The notes beneath the pieces are model-generated. The model was not told the origin of the DNA and made no database searches. It saw only the letters and a program-made list of their open reading frames with translations. A stretch of DNA of 64,000 nucleotides, taken from assembly GCF_030546575.1 (NCBI RefSeq), contig NZ_JAUOTN010000001.1:434001-498000 (forward strand). Direction: 5' to 3'. A program made the position numbers and the translations under genes. This DNA comes from Pontibacter coccineus (GTDB taxonomy: Bacteria > Bacteroidota > Bacteroidia > Cytophagales > Hymenobacteraceae). Positions 43,402 through 52,500 of the stretch are shown here, piece by piece. Each line of letters begins with the position of its first letter. Within the stretch, counting starts at the first letter, position 1.

Positions 43402-43953
43402 TTACAAAGCCGATTGTTCCGGCACAGCTTCCAGCAAGGGATGATTCTGGTCTTTTTCCGAGATCACCTGCGGCTCCATGGGCCACTGAATGTTGAAGGC
43501 CGGGTCGTTCCAGCGGTGGCCGCGCTCTGCTCCCGCCGCATAAAAGGCCGTCACCTGGTACATCACATCCGAGTTGTCCTCCAGTGTCAGGTACCCATGT
43601 GCGAAGCCTTCCGGAATGTAGAGCATGCGGTAGTTGTCAGCGGTCAGTTCCACGCCTATCCATTGCTTATACGTTTCGGAGTCCGGACGTAAGTCCACGA
43701 TCACGTCGTAGATGGCACCGCGGGTACAGCGCACCAGTTTGGTCTCGGCGTGCGGAGCCAGTTGCATGTGCATGCCGCGCAAAGTGCCTTTTTTGTAGTT
43801 GTAGCTTACGTTCGCCTGCACCAGGTTGGTATTTAAGCCATATTGCTCAAATTCCTGCTGGCAGTAAGCCCGGCCGAAAAAGCCACGCTCATCTTCCAGC
43901 TTCTTTATATCGATGATATAGGCGCCTTTTAGTTTGGTTTCTGTAAAGATCAT
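43402..43953 (-). CDS. RmlC-like dTDP/CDP-4-keto-sugar 3,5-epimerase
   Basis: 183 residues starting at the ATG at 43953; the frame extends upstream to 44061, but that part overlaps the 3' end of the dehydratase gene and does not look like RmlC. The start MIFTETKLKGAYIIDIKKLEDERGFFGR and the cupin motif GTLRGMHMQLAPHAETKLVRC (H62 as catalytic histidine) are family features. YIPEGFAHGYLTLEDNSDVMYQVTAFY and the closing WNDPAFNIQWP are also typical. It should epimerise the 4-keto sugar made by the neighbouring RfbG-like enzyme; which carbons it acts on is not predictable. Confidence 0.88.
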   Translation of the reverse strand: MIFTETKLKGAYIIDIKKLEDERGFFGRAYCQQEFEQYGLNTNLVQANVSYNYKKGTLRGMHMQLAPHAETKLVRCTRGAIYDVIVDLRPDSETYKQWIGVELTADNYRMLYIPEGFAHGYLTLEDNSDVMYQVTAFYAAGAERGHRWNDPAFNIQWPMEPQVISEKDQNHPLLEAVPEQSAL

Positions 43954-44014
43954 GTGTGTTGATGTATTAGAAAACACCTGCAAAGGGTTGCCTTGCAGGT
44001 GTCTGTCGTTCAGA

Positions 44015-45121
44015 TTAGGAAGGCAGGTATACAGGTTGCTCGTCCTCGAGGTATTCCGCAATCTGGCCTAGCGTGAATTCTTTGATGTCGGTTATAGCTT
44101 CGTGGTAGGTCTTATACCAACCGATGGTGCGCTCGATGGCCTGCGCCGAGTTGTACTTCGGCGTCCAGCCCAGTTCTACCAGCGCTTTGCTGATGTCCAG
44201 TTTGAGTAATCCGGCTTCGTGTGGCTGGTTCTTGAGCTCCGGTTTATCGTAGCTGCCTGAGCCCCATACCTGCAGCGCTTTTTGCACCAGATCCTCCACC
44301 GGGCTGTTGTCGCCGGCTTGCGGACCGAAGTTCCAGGCGCCGCCAAAGGCTCTCGGATCTTGCGCCATTTTAGCGCCCAGCAACAGGTAACCGCCCAGCG
44401 GCTCCAATACGTGCTGCCACGGACGCACCGCATTCGGGTTGCGCACCGTTACCGGCTCCCCTACCCGCAGTGCCCGCACAATGTCCGGTATAATGCGGTC
44501 TTTGGCCCAGTCGCCACCCCCGATCACGTTACCGGCACGGGCGCTGGCAATCGCTTTCTGGTGCTTGTCGTAGGCCTCCGGATGGAAGAACGAGCGGTTA
44601 TAGGATGAAATCACCAGCTCCGCACAGGCCTTGCTGGCGCTGTACGGGTCGTAACCACCCAACTGGTCGCTTTCGCGGTACGGGTATACCCATTCCTTGT
44701 TCTCGTATACCTTGTCGGTCGTGATCAATACCACCGTGCAAGGCTTTTCGAGTAAACGGACGGCATCCAACACATGGGCTGTGCCGATGGCATTCACGGC
44801 GAAGGTTTCTGACGGAAACTCGTAGGACAGGCGCACCAGCGGTTGCGCGGCCAGGTGGAATACAAAGTCCGGCTGAAAACGCAGCACGGCTTCCTCCACA
44901 GCCTCCTTGTCACGAATGTCGGCAATCACCGAGTCGCATAGGCTGTCGCCGTCCATCAGGTGGTACAGGTCTTCGTCGGTATCAGGGGCCAAGGCGTAGC
45001 CCATTACCTCAGCGCCCAGCGAATGTAGCATTTGCAGCATCCAGGAGCCTTTGAAGCCGGTGTGGCCCGTCAGAAATATTTTTTTGTTTTGATAGGTTTG
45101 CTGCAGAAATTCTCTCTTCAT
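44015..45121 (-). CDS. rfbG: CDP-glucose 4,6-dehydratase
   Basis: 368 residues from the ATG at 45121. The frame begins 18 codons earlier, but MKREFLQQTYQNKKIFLTGHTGFKGSW is the family N-terminus. It is an extended SDR with GHTGFKGSW (19-27) for NAD binding, T135 in LITTDK, and Y160-x3-K164 in DPYSASKACAE. The NVIGGGDWAKDRIIPDIVRA block distinguishes RfbG from dTDP-glucose dehydratases. It forms CDP-4-keto-6-deoxyglucose from CDP-glucose supplied by the RfbF-like enzyme encoded 78 bases upstream. Confidence 0.94.
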   Translation of the reverse strand: MKREFLQQTYQNKKIFLTGHTGFKGSWMLQMLHSLGAEVMGYALAPDTDEDLYHLMDGDSLCDSVIADIRDKEAVEEAVLRFQPDFVFHLAAQPLVRLSYEFPSETFAVNAIGTAHVLDAVRLLEKPCTVVLITTDKVYENKEWVYPYRESDQLGGYDPYSASKACAELVISSYNRSFFHPEAYDKHQKAIASARAGNVIGGGDWAKDRIIPDIVRALRVGEPVTVRNPNAVRPWQHVLEPLGGYLLLGAKMAQDPRAFGGAWNFGPQAGDNSPVEDLVQKALQVWGSGSYDKPELKNQPHEAGLLKLDISKALVELGWTPKYNSAQAIERTIGWYKTYHEAITDIKEFTLGQIAEYLEDEQPVYLPS

Positions 45122-45199
45122 CAGCTTATGTTTCGCTAAAAGGTCAGGTATAGGATATGTTATACGCAGGCGCAAACATTCCGGTATACCTGGCGCCCT

Positions 45200-46000
45200 T
45201 TAGGCATTTACGGGTTGGTTTTTAATTACATTGTACCATGGCGCATTGCCAGCCTGAATTAATTCCTCCAGGTAGTTCTTGTCGCGCAGGGTGTCCATGG
45301 GTTGCCAGAAGCCAGTGTGCTTAAAGGCCGACATCTCCCCTTCGCGAGCCAGTCGCTCCATCGGTTCGCGCTCCCAGGTGGTGTGGTCGCCGTCGATGTA
45401 GTCAATCACAGAAGGTTCCAGCACAAAGAAGCCGCCGTTGATCCATGGTTGTTCGCCGCCTTCGGGTTTTTCCTGGAAGTGGCGCACATGCGTGTCTTCT
45501 CCGGAAAGCGTAAAAACGCCGAAACGACCCGGCTGCTGCACGGCGGTGAGTGTCGCCTTGGTGCCCTGCTGTCGGTGGAAGGCAATGGAAGCGCTGATAT
45601 CGACGTCGCTCACGCCGTCACCATAGGTTAGGCAGAAGGTTTCATCGCCAATGTAGTCACGCACGCGCTTCAGACGGCCGCCTGTCAAAGTACCTTCACC
45701 GGTGTCAACCAGCGTCACCTTCCACGATTCTGTTTTGTTTTGGTGCACCTCCATGCTGTTGTTGTTCATGTCGAAGGTCACGTCGGAGTTATAGAGGAAG
45801 TAGTTGGCGAAATACTCTTTGATCATGTGACCTTTGTAGCCGCAGCAGATCACAAAGTCGTTGATGCCGTGGGCAGAGTATATTTTCATGATATGCCAGA
45901 GGATTGGTTTTCCGCCGATCTCCACCATGGGCTTCGGCCTGATGCCACTCTCCTCACTGATGCGGGTTCCGTATCCGCCTGCCAGTATTACAGCTTTCAT
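45200..46000 (-). CDS. rfbF: Glucose-1-phosphate cytidylyltransferase
   Basis: 266 residues, full length. The nucleotidyltransferase signature [42 protein letters not shown] starts the protein. [39 protein letters not shown] with the metal-binding aspartate, and [17 protein letters not shown] are all typical of RfbF. It makes CDP-glucose from CTP and glucose 1-phosphate and begins the minus-strand CDP-sugar operon. The ~250-base spacer upstream must carry the promoter. Confidence 0.95.
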   Translation of the reverse strand: MKAVILAGGYGTRISEESGIRPKPMVEIGGKPILWHIMKIYSAHGINDFVICCGYKGHMIKEYFANYFLYNSDVTFDMNNNSMEVHQNKTESWKVTLVDTGEGTLTGGRLKRVRDYIGDETFCLTYGDGVSDVDISASIAFHRQQGTKATLTAVQQPGRFGVFTLSGEDTHVRHFQEKPEGGEQPWINGGFFVLEPSVIDYIDGDHTTWEREPMERLAREGEMSAFKHTGFWQPMDTLRDKNYLEELIQAGNAPWYNVIKNQPVNA

Positions 46001-46250
46001 TAATTTCTAAGGGTTTGGGTTGAATTTCTATTTAAATCTGTCATCTATACGACAATTACTATATTTTGATTTTGATATTGCAGATTTTCTGAAGGAAGCA
46101 AATTAGCGACCTGATTGTCAGGACTCCGCATGTTATAACACGCCTCAGCCAGTAACCACCCGTTCTTATACCTGTATTTGGCAGATAGGTTGAGTCCTGG
46201 CCGACTATCCTTTGAAAAGCGCTTTTCTGAAAATCGAAAAGATCGGATGA
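46001..46250. promoter_or_regulatory. AT-rich upstream region of the CDP-sugar operon
   Basis: About 250 bases between the rfbF start and the terminator of the WecG-type gene. It contains the short palindrome GAAAAGCGCTTTTC near 46215-46228. No complete TAnnTTTG/TTG pair was found on the minus strand. Promoter content is inferred from position. Confidence 0.35.
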
Positions 46251-46294
46251 AAAAAATGCGCTGCGGGCTTCTATACCTGCACAGCGCATTTTTT
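46251..46294 (-). terminator. Bidirectional terminator after the WecG-type gene
   Basis: AAAAAATGCGCTG (46251-46263) pairs with CAGCGCATTTTTT (46282-46294), giving a GC core and A/T tracts usable on both strands. It lies 6 bases from the minus-strand stop. The loop carries GGGCTTCTATACCTG, nearly the same loop as in the rluF terminator. Confidence 0.85.
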
Positions 46295-46299
46295 GTTGA

Positions 46300-47136
46300 C
46301 TAGCCTACCGTAACGGTGGTGGCCTTGCTATGTCTATCTTTAGGCCAGAGCATGTCCTTCAGCGTCAGGTATACGAACGTGCTGTTGGTGACCAGGTAGC
46401 GCTTCCAGAGTCGCTTCGGTTCCTGGTACAGCCGGTACGTCCACTCCAGCGACAGGTCACGCGCCCACTTCGGCAGTCGCTTCTCCAGTCCGGCATACGT
46501 CATGTAAGCCTGGCCAACGCCCAGCATACACGCTTTCACGCGGCCCTTGTGCTCGGCCATCCAGCGCTCCTGCTTCGGGCAACCCAAGGCTACAAACACC
46601 AGGTCAGCCCCGGCGTCATTGATCATATCCACGATCGACTGATCCTCAGCCTCGGTCAGTTGACGGAAAGGCGGCGAATAGTGTCCGGCAATTTTTATCG
46701 ATGGGTGCTTTGCCTTCGCAGTAGCGACCACAGCCTCCAGCACATCATCCGTTGAGCCGAAGAAGAAAACCGACTTGCCTCTGGCAGCGGCCTCCTCGAT
46801 CAGGCGCGGCATCAGGTCCATACCTGGCACGCGGTCCTGCTGGTGGCCATACTTCAGCTTCATCAGCTTCGACAAAGGACCACCGTCCGGTGAGGCCACA
46901 TCTGCCTCGTTGAGTATTCGGTTAAAGCTTGGGTCCTGCGAGGCCTCTACAAGCATGTGCACATTGGCAAAGCACACATAAGAGGAGTCCCGGTTATCGG
47001 TCATCCAGAAGACCTGCTCCACAAATTCGTCGAAGCGACCCGTGGTAATGTAGGAATTCAGTAAGCGACGCTTCTGCTGCAGGGGTGCTGCCGTTCTGCG
47101 TAGGGTGCTTGGTTCCATTATATCGTTAGTATGCAT
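46300..47136 (-). CDS. WecG/TagA/CpsF-family glycosyltransferase
   Basis: 278 residues (or 272 from the ATG at 47118; the longer form overlaps the upstream gene by 11 bases). The GT26 pattern is clear: VCFANVHMLVEASQDPSFNRILNEADVASPDGGPLSK, then FFFGSTDDVLEAVVATAKAKHPSIKIAGHYSPPF, then ADLVFVALGCPKQERWMAEH. These enzymes add the second sugar, often ManNAc-type, to an undecaprenyl-diphosphate sugar, which fits the initiating transferase encoded directly upstream. Its last ~50 residues form the amphipathic C-terminal appendage that binds membranes in this family. Confidence 0.92.
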   Translation of the reverse strand: MHTNDIMEPSTLRRTAAPLQQKRRLLNSYITTGRFDEFVEQVFWMTDNRDSSYVCFANVHMLVEASQDPSFNRILNEADVASPDGGPLSKLMKLKYGHQQDRVPGMDLMPRLIEEAAARGKSVFFFGSTDDVLEAVVATAKAKHPSIKIAGHYSPPFRQLTEAEDQSIVDMINDAGADLVFVALGCPKQERWMAEHKGRVKACMLGVGQAYMTYAGLEKRLPKWARDLSLEWTYRLYQEPKRLWKRYLVTNSTFVYLTLKDMLWPKDRHSKATTVTVG

Positions 47137-48520
47137 TTTTCTCGCCTCTCACCATGTTCCACACGGTCAGGAAAATGATTTTCATGTCCATCATGAAGCT
47201 CCAGTTCTCCATGTATTTCACATCGTACTCCACACGTTTCTCCATCAGGTGCACTTCTTTGGTTTCGCCGCGGTAGCCGCTCACCTGTGCATATCCCGTG
47301 ATGCCCGGTGTTACGAAGTGACGCATCTTGTACTTATTGATCACTTTAGAGTAGTGATCCAGCTGCGACACCAGGTTCGGACGAGGTCCTACTACGGACA
47401 TATCGCCTAGCAGTACGTTGAAAAACTGTGGCAGTTCGTCCAGGTTCGTCTTGCGCAGGAAGGCGCCCACTCTCGTTACACGCGGGTCATCTTTGGTGGC
47501 CTGCAACTCTGTGTTGTTGTTTACACGCATGGTTCTGAACTTGTAGCACACAAACAGGCGGTTCTTTTTACCAGGGCGCAGCTGCTTGAAGAAGATCGGT
47601 CCTGGTGAGCTGATTTTGATAGCCAGTGCGATGATCGGCATCACGATCGGGAACAGAAGCAGGATAACGGCAGAAGAGAAGGCAATGTCAAATACGCGCT
47701 TCGCAACACGGTTGGTCACTTGCTCCAGTGGCTCTTTGCGCACACTGATCATCGGGATGTTCTGGTAGAAGTACATGTTCACTTCACGCTGCACAATGGC
47801 GCTGAAATCTGGCACAATGCGGAAGTAGATGAAGTTCTCGTCAGCGAACTCTGTCAGCTCGTCGATGTGCTCTTTGTCATTTACGGGCAAGGTATAGTAT
47901 ACCTCGTCGATGTTGTTCTGGAGGCAAAACTCCTGCAGGTCAGACACATTACCCTTTACCATGCTGCTGTGCTTGCTCAGTTCGTCAGCCTTGTCTGAAA
48001 AGAAGCCCATGAACTTACGCCCTGGGGCCTCGTCGTTGCTGAAGGTCTGGTGCAGGTTGATAGCGGCAGGTCCCATCCCTACGATCACGTAGCGGCTGTA
48101 AGCCATATCTGATTTCGAGAAATAGCGCTGGGCCAGGAAAAGGACCACACGGCTAACACCGATCAGCAGTGCTGTGAACAGGTAGGTGTACAGAAGCAAC
48201 AGGCGGGACAGATGCTCCAGGTTGAAGATTACGATACAGCTGGTCAGGATCACAGCATGTATTGTAAAGGCATTCAACAGGTTACCTGTCTTTCTGCCTA
48301 CTGGCAGAAAACCGTCGACTCTGAAAACGAAGTTCTTGAACCCTGATACGATCCACCACACAAGTGCGAAAAGCACGAAGAAGATACTGTATTGGTGGGT
48401 GAGCTCCAGATCGCCGTATCTGAAAAGGTTTGAAAGCTTAAAAGCGAAAGCTATCAATGTGATGTCTAGTATTAATAAGATTATTCTATTAAAACTATTA
48501 TAGTGTCTGTATTTGTGCAT
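47126..48520 (-). CDS. Undecaprenyl-phosphate sugar phosphotransferase (WcaJ-like initiating enzyme)
   Basis: 464 residues. There are four or five N-terminal membrane helices (to ~135), a Rossmann-like CoA-binding-type domain (~140-250; [17 protein letters not shown]), then one re-entrant or membrane helix and the polyprenyl-phosphate transferase domain. The latter has [78 protein letters not shown] and [14 protein letters not shown]. It starts each repeat unit by loading a sugar-1-phosphate, typically glucose or galactose, on undecaprenyl phosphate. It sits at the far end of the locus opposite the export genes. Confidence 0.94.
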   Translation of the reverse strand: MHKYRHYNSFNRIILLILDITLIAFAFKLSNLFRYGDLELTHQYSIFFVLFALVWWIVSGFKNFVFRVDGFLPVGRKTGNLLNAFTIHAVILTSCIVIFNLEHLSRLLLLYTYLFTALLIGVSRVVLFLAQRYFSKSDMAYSRYVIVGMGPAAINLHQTFSNDEAPGRKFMGFFSDKADELSKHSSMVKGNVSDLQEFCLQNNIDEVYYTLPVNDKEHIDELTEFADENFIYFRIVPDFSAIVQREVNMYFYQNIPMISVRKEPLEQVTNRVAKRVFDIAFSSAVILLLFPIVMPIIALAIKISSPGPIFFKQLRPGKKNRLFVCYKFRTMRVNNNTELQATKDDPRVTRVGAFLRKTNLDELPQFFNVLLGDMSVVGPRPNLVSQLDHYSKVINKYKMRHFVTPGITGYAQVSGYRGETKEVHLMEKRVEYDVKYMENWSFMMDMKIIFLTVWNMVRGEKNAY

Positions 48521-49507
48521 AACCTGTAATTGTACTTATTGAATCATAATTCCCTTTTTTCCTAAATTGACCTTCTAACGCCTCTCGCCTTCAATCACTT
48601 TGTCAATCCCCACCTTGCTCCGGGAGCAATGACAGTCTTAATGTCTGTATTCACTTTTATACTTTAAGTTTTATTTCTGTTTTTGGTCTTCATTTGCCAG
48701 ATCCGATTTGGCCTTGAGTTGACAACCAGAATTTAGACTGAAATACGACTGCATTTATATTAAGGTTTATTAATTTATCGCTAAATCGGGAATAAAATTC
48801 AAAGCGTTAATATTAGCATATTTATATTTTTAAATACATATAGGTTAAAATAATAACTTATGTCTTTATTATATAACTATTTCTATAATTACCTTCTTTT
48901 TGTCCGCTGTTTTACCCAAGGTTACATTCAGAAGCTTATTTATTCTATAAAAAAAATATTTGCAATCACCCACAAACTTTAAAAGGGAGACTAGACAAGA
49001 TCTTCGATGTTAAAAGTGGATTAGACTTATTGGAACGCGGGCTAGAATATATGGTGAACACACACCCAAACGGTGTTTAATATCATATAAAAATAATACA
49101 AAAACTTACCTGATTAGCTTGCTGAAAGGTATGGCGATTGGCGGGAATTCATATAAAAGCTGGTTCTGGCGGGCATTCAGGGTAGAAACAGCAGAGCAAA
49201 TGCTGCATACCTTCCTAAGCTCAAAATCCCGGTTCATAAAAAATTTACAATTATTTGAACCAAGTAACTTCAAAAAACATTTTGCACAATACGGACAGAC
49301 CATGAAAATGTTCGGCCAAAGGTGATAAAAGTTTTAAGGCTTTGAAATTCATTTTTCTAACACCTTAGTAACTAACTGTATGACATAGGCAAGCGTCGCA
49401 AGAGCTGCTTTTGCTCCTTAGTTATCCCTGCGACTGAATTGAATTTTCCGGCCATAGCCATTTTATATAAAAGCAGTCATCTATAGCAAATTTATACAGA
49501 CCCCTTT
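48521..49507. other. Long AT-rich spacer between divergent transcription units
   Basis: 987 bases between the minus-strand initiating transferase and the plus-strand giant surface protein. Both need promoters here. The plus-strand open frame 49119-49325 (68 codons, MLKGMAIGGNSYKSWFW...) and an opposing frame 49106-49303 have no recognisable motif and are not accepted as genes. TAAATTTG on the minus strand (49485-49492 region) fits TAnnTTTG but is ~960 bases from the minus-strand gene. Nothing else was recognised. Confidence 0.4.
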
Positions 49508-52500
49508 ATGCAACCGGTACAAAAGAGCCTCGCTATTGTAGTGCTCACCCTACTTTATGTGCTGTGTTTTGGTCCAAAAACCCTAGCACAAAGTTGCACT
49601 CCTATTATAACTATTTCGGGCTCCTCTTCACTTTGCGCTGCGAGTGAAACCACCCTTACTGCCACGCAGGCTGCCAGTTATAAATGGTCGAATGGCGCTA
49701 CAACCCAGCGCATTACCGTCACAACAGCAGACACTTACACAGTCACTACCACTACCGAGAGCGGCTGCACAGCCACTTCTGCGCCGGTTCTAATCAGTGC
49801 CCGGCCCGACGCCACCATCAAAGACCCGCTGTATGACTTTACTTATTGCAGCTATACCGGCAGCGCCAATTCCTTTAAGCTGGAAGTAGAGAATACGTCT
49901 AAAACAGCGGCCACTAACACGGGCTATAGCATTAACTGGGGCGATGGCAAAAACAGTAGCCTCGGTGCTGATTTTGAGCGAACCAGCCACACCTACACCG
50001 CCGCCGGCCTTTACACCATTACCGTAACGGCCACCGACGCCAGCGGCTGCGAGGGCACCTTCACCGAAAAGCTCTTTATCGGCAGCAACCCCGGCCTGGG
50101 TATCACCAGCGACGGCAACAACATCGATTGCGCGCCGGTATCCTACGGCTTCCGGATCACGGGCGTGGAGGGCAACTCCCCGCACACCGTCTATACCTTC
50201 CAGTTCGACGACGGCACGCCAGCCTATGTTTTCAAGCACAACGAGCTGCCCGCCGACCGCATCCTGCGTCACGAGTTCCTGGAGTCTTCCAAAGACAAAC
50301 CCAACGGCTTCACCTTGAAAGGCACCGCTACCAACCAGTGTAACGTGTCGATCGCCACGTTCACCGGCATCCGCATCTCCAAAGGCCCTATTGCTGATTT
50401 TGCCATCGGCAATGTGTGCCTGAACGAGCCTGTCCGCTTTCAGGACAAGACCAAGAATGGCTACGATGCCTCAGCAAGAACCGACCGCTACCGTGTGCAA
50501 TGGGAAATTTTCCCGGCAACCGGCTGGAAATTCTCGTCAGGAAATGGCACGACGCTGTCGCCGAACGTGGTGTTCAACGAATTGGGCGAGTACATGGTCC
50601 GCCTCACCGCCTACCCGCTTGATCCGAATTCGACCTGTTTGCCAACGGTAATGGAGCAGATGATCGTGGTGAACGATGTTCCCAAAGCCGCTTTCGACCT
50701 GACACCGGACGGCGGTGTATGTGCTCCTACCATCTTCAGAGCCCAGAACAACTCTACCGGTGCTGACCTGAAGTATACCTGGGCGGTTTCGGCAGCAGAA
50801 GGCTGGAGCTTTGCCGAGGGCACGAATGCTAATTCCGAGAATCCGGTGTTTAGTTTTGATAAGTCTGGCACCTATACCGTATCCCTGCTGGCCAGCAGCT
50901 TCTGTTCTGCCGAGAGCAAGCAGGAAACCAATATTGTGGTCATCCACAAGCCGTTGGCTACACTGCCCACGTCCCAGACCTACTGCGGTCCGCAAACCAT
51001 TGCATTCTCTGAGAGCAATGCCGCGCACAGACCACAGTACAATGCCCAGTCCGGCACCATCAGTGCCTACCGCTGGGAAGTGAACGGCCCTGCGGGTATA
51101 ACTTTTGAAGAAGGCACTCACGCAGGTATAGCCCATCCAATCATCCGTTTTGCTGAGCCAGGCACGTACAACGTGAAAGTAACAGCCACCAACGAATGCG
51201 GGGACTCAGAGGCAGCCGTGCAGCAAATTACAATCGACGCAATACCTGCACTCGAACTGAGCGCTCCGAAGGAAGTGGTCTGCCTCAACAGCGGCATCAT
51301 GCAGTTGCAGGCCTCGCACGAAGGCGGCACCTGGAGCGGCTCCGAGTATGTATCAGCTGATGGCCGGTTCAACCCCGCTGCTGTTGGCGCCTATACCCTG
51401 ACCTATACCCACCGCGCGGGAGTTTGTGAGGTTTCTGAAACACTCACCGTAACGGTGAACGACCTGCCCGCCGCCCCAACCGCGCAGCCGGTGGCAACTC
51501 TTTGCCCGGGCAGTAGCGCATTGCTACGAGTACTGCAGGCGGCAGGCAGCGTGCAGTGGTTCGACCAGCCAACAGGCGGCAATCTGCTGCACGAAGGAAC
51601 CGCTTTCCAAACGGCCGCACTTGACAAGACAACAATATTCTATGCTCAAACTACAGTAGAAGGCGGTTGCGCGAGTGTGCGCACTCCCGTAAAGGTGGAG
51701 GTATACCCGGCCACACCCGCTCCTGTGGTAGCCCCTGTTACGCTTTGCGGCGCCGGCAGCAACGCCACCCTGATCGCAGAGGGCAATGCGGGCGCCTACG
51801 AATGGTTCGCGGATGCAGCGGCTACGCAGCAACTGGAAACCGGCAGAACCTTCACAGCCCCCAACCTGCCCGAGGGTACCAGCACCTTTTATGTGCGCGG
51901 TGTTACCAACGGCTGCTACAGCCCTTTGGTAGCGGCAATTGTCACCATCTTGCCTGCGCTCGACCGCAACACGCTGAAGGATATGGCTGTGATCTGTGCC
52001 GGGCAGTCGCCTACCCTGCTCACAGGCACCGCCCCAACGGGCGGCAACGGCAGCTATACCTACCGCTGGGAAGCCAGCGTCACCAGCGCTGACGGCGGAT
52101 TTGAGGTGCTGGCCGGCGCCAGCAGTGCCACGCTTCAGCCAGGCACACTCAACCGCACTACCTGGTTTAGAAGAACGGTAATGTCAGCGGGTTGTTCCCA
52201 TACCTCTGCTCCCATCGCCGTTACAGTTACACCTATTATAGAGCAGAACTCGGTTACTGCCATCGCTCCCATGTGTGAAGGCGCAGAAGCCCCTTCGCTG
52301 ATAGGCACCGAGCCGAAAGGCGGCACAGGCAGCTATACCTATACCTGGGAGTCCAGCACGACAGGCACCAATGGCAGCTTTAAAGCGGCTAATGGCAGCA
52401 ACCGTGCACAACATTACAATCCGGGTGTGCTGAACGAAACGACCTTTTTCCGTCGCAAAGTAACATCCGGCACTTGCCAGGAGCATATCAGCGAAGCCGT

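Noticed and set aside
41935..46000. Full CDP-abequose/tyvelose-type 3,6-dideoxyhexose pathway
   Set aside because: rfbF and rfbG fit, but no ddhC (PLP-dependent E1-like) or ddhD reductase gene lies in the window.
49106..49325. Opposed short frames as possible small genes or toxin-antitoxin pair
   Set aside because: Fully overlapping on opposite strands, no recognisable motif or ribosome site; kept only as part of the spacer description.
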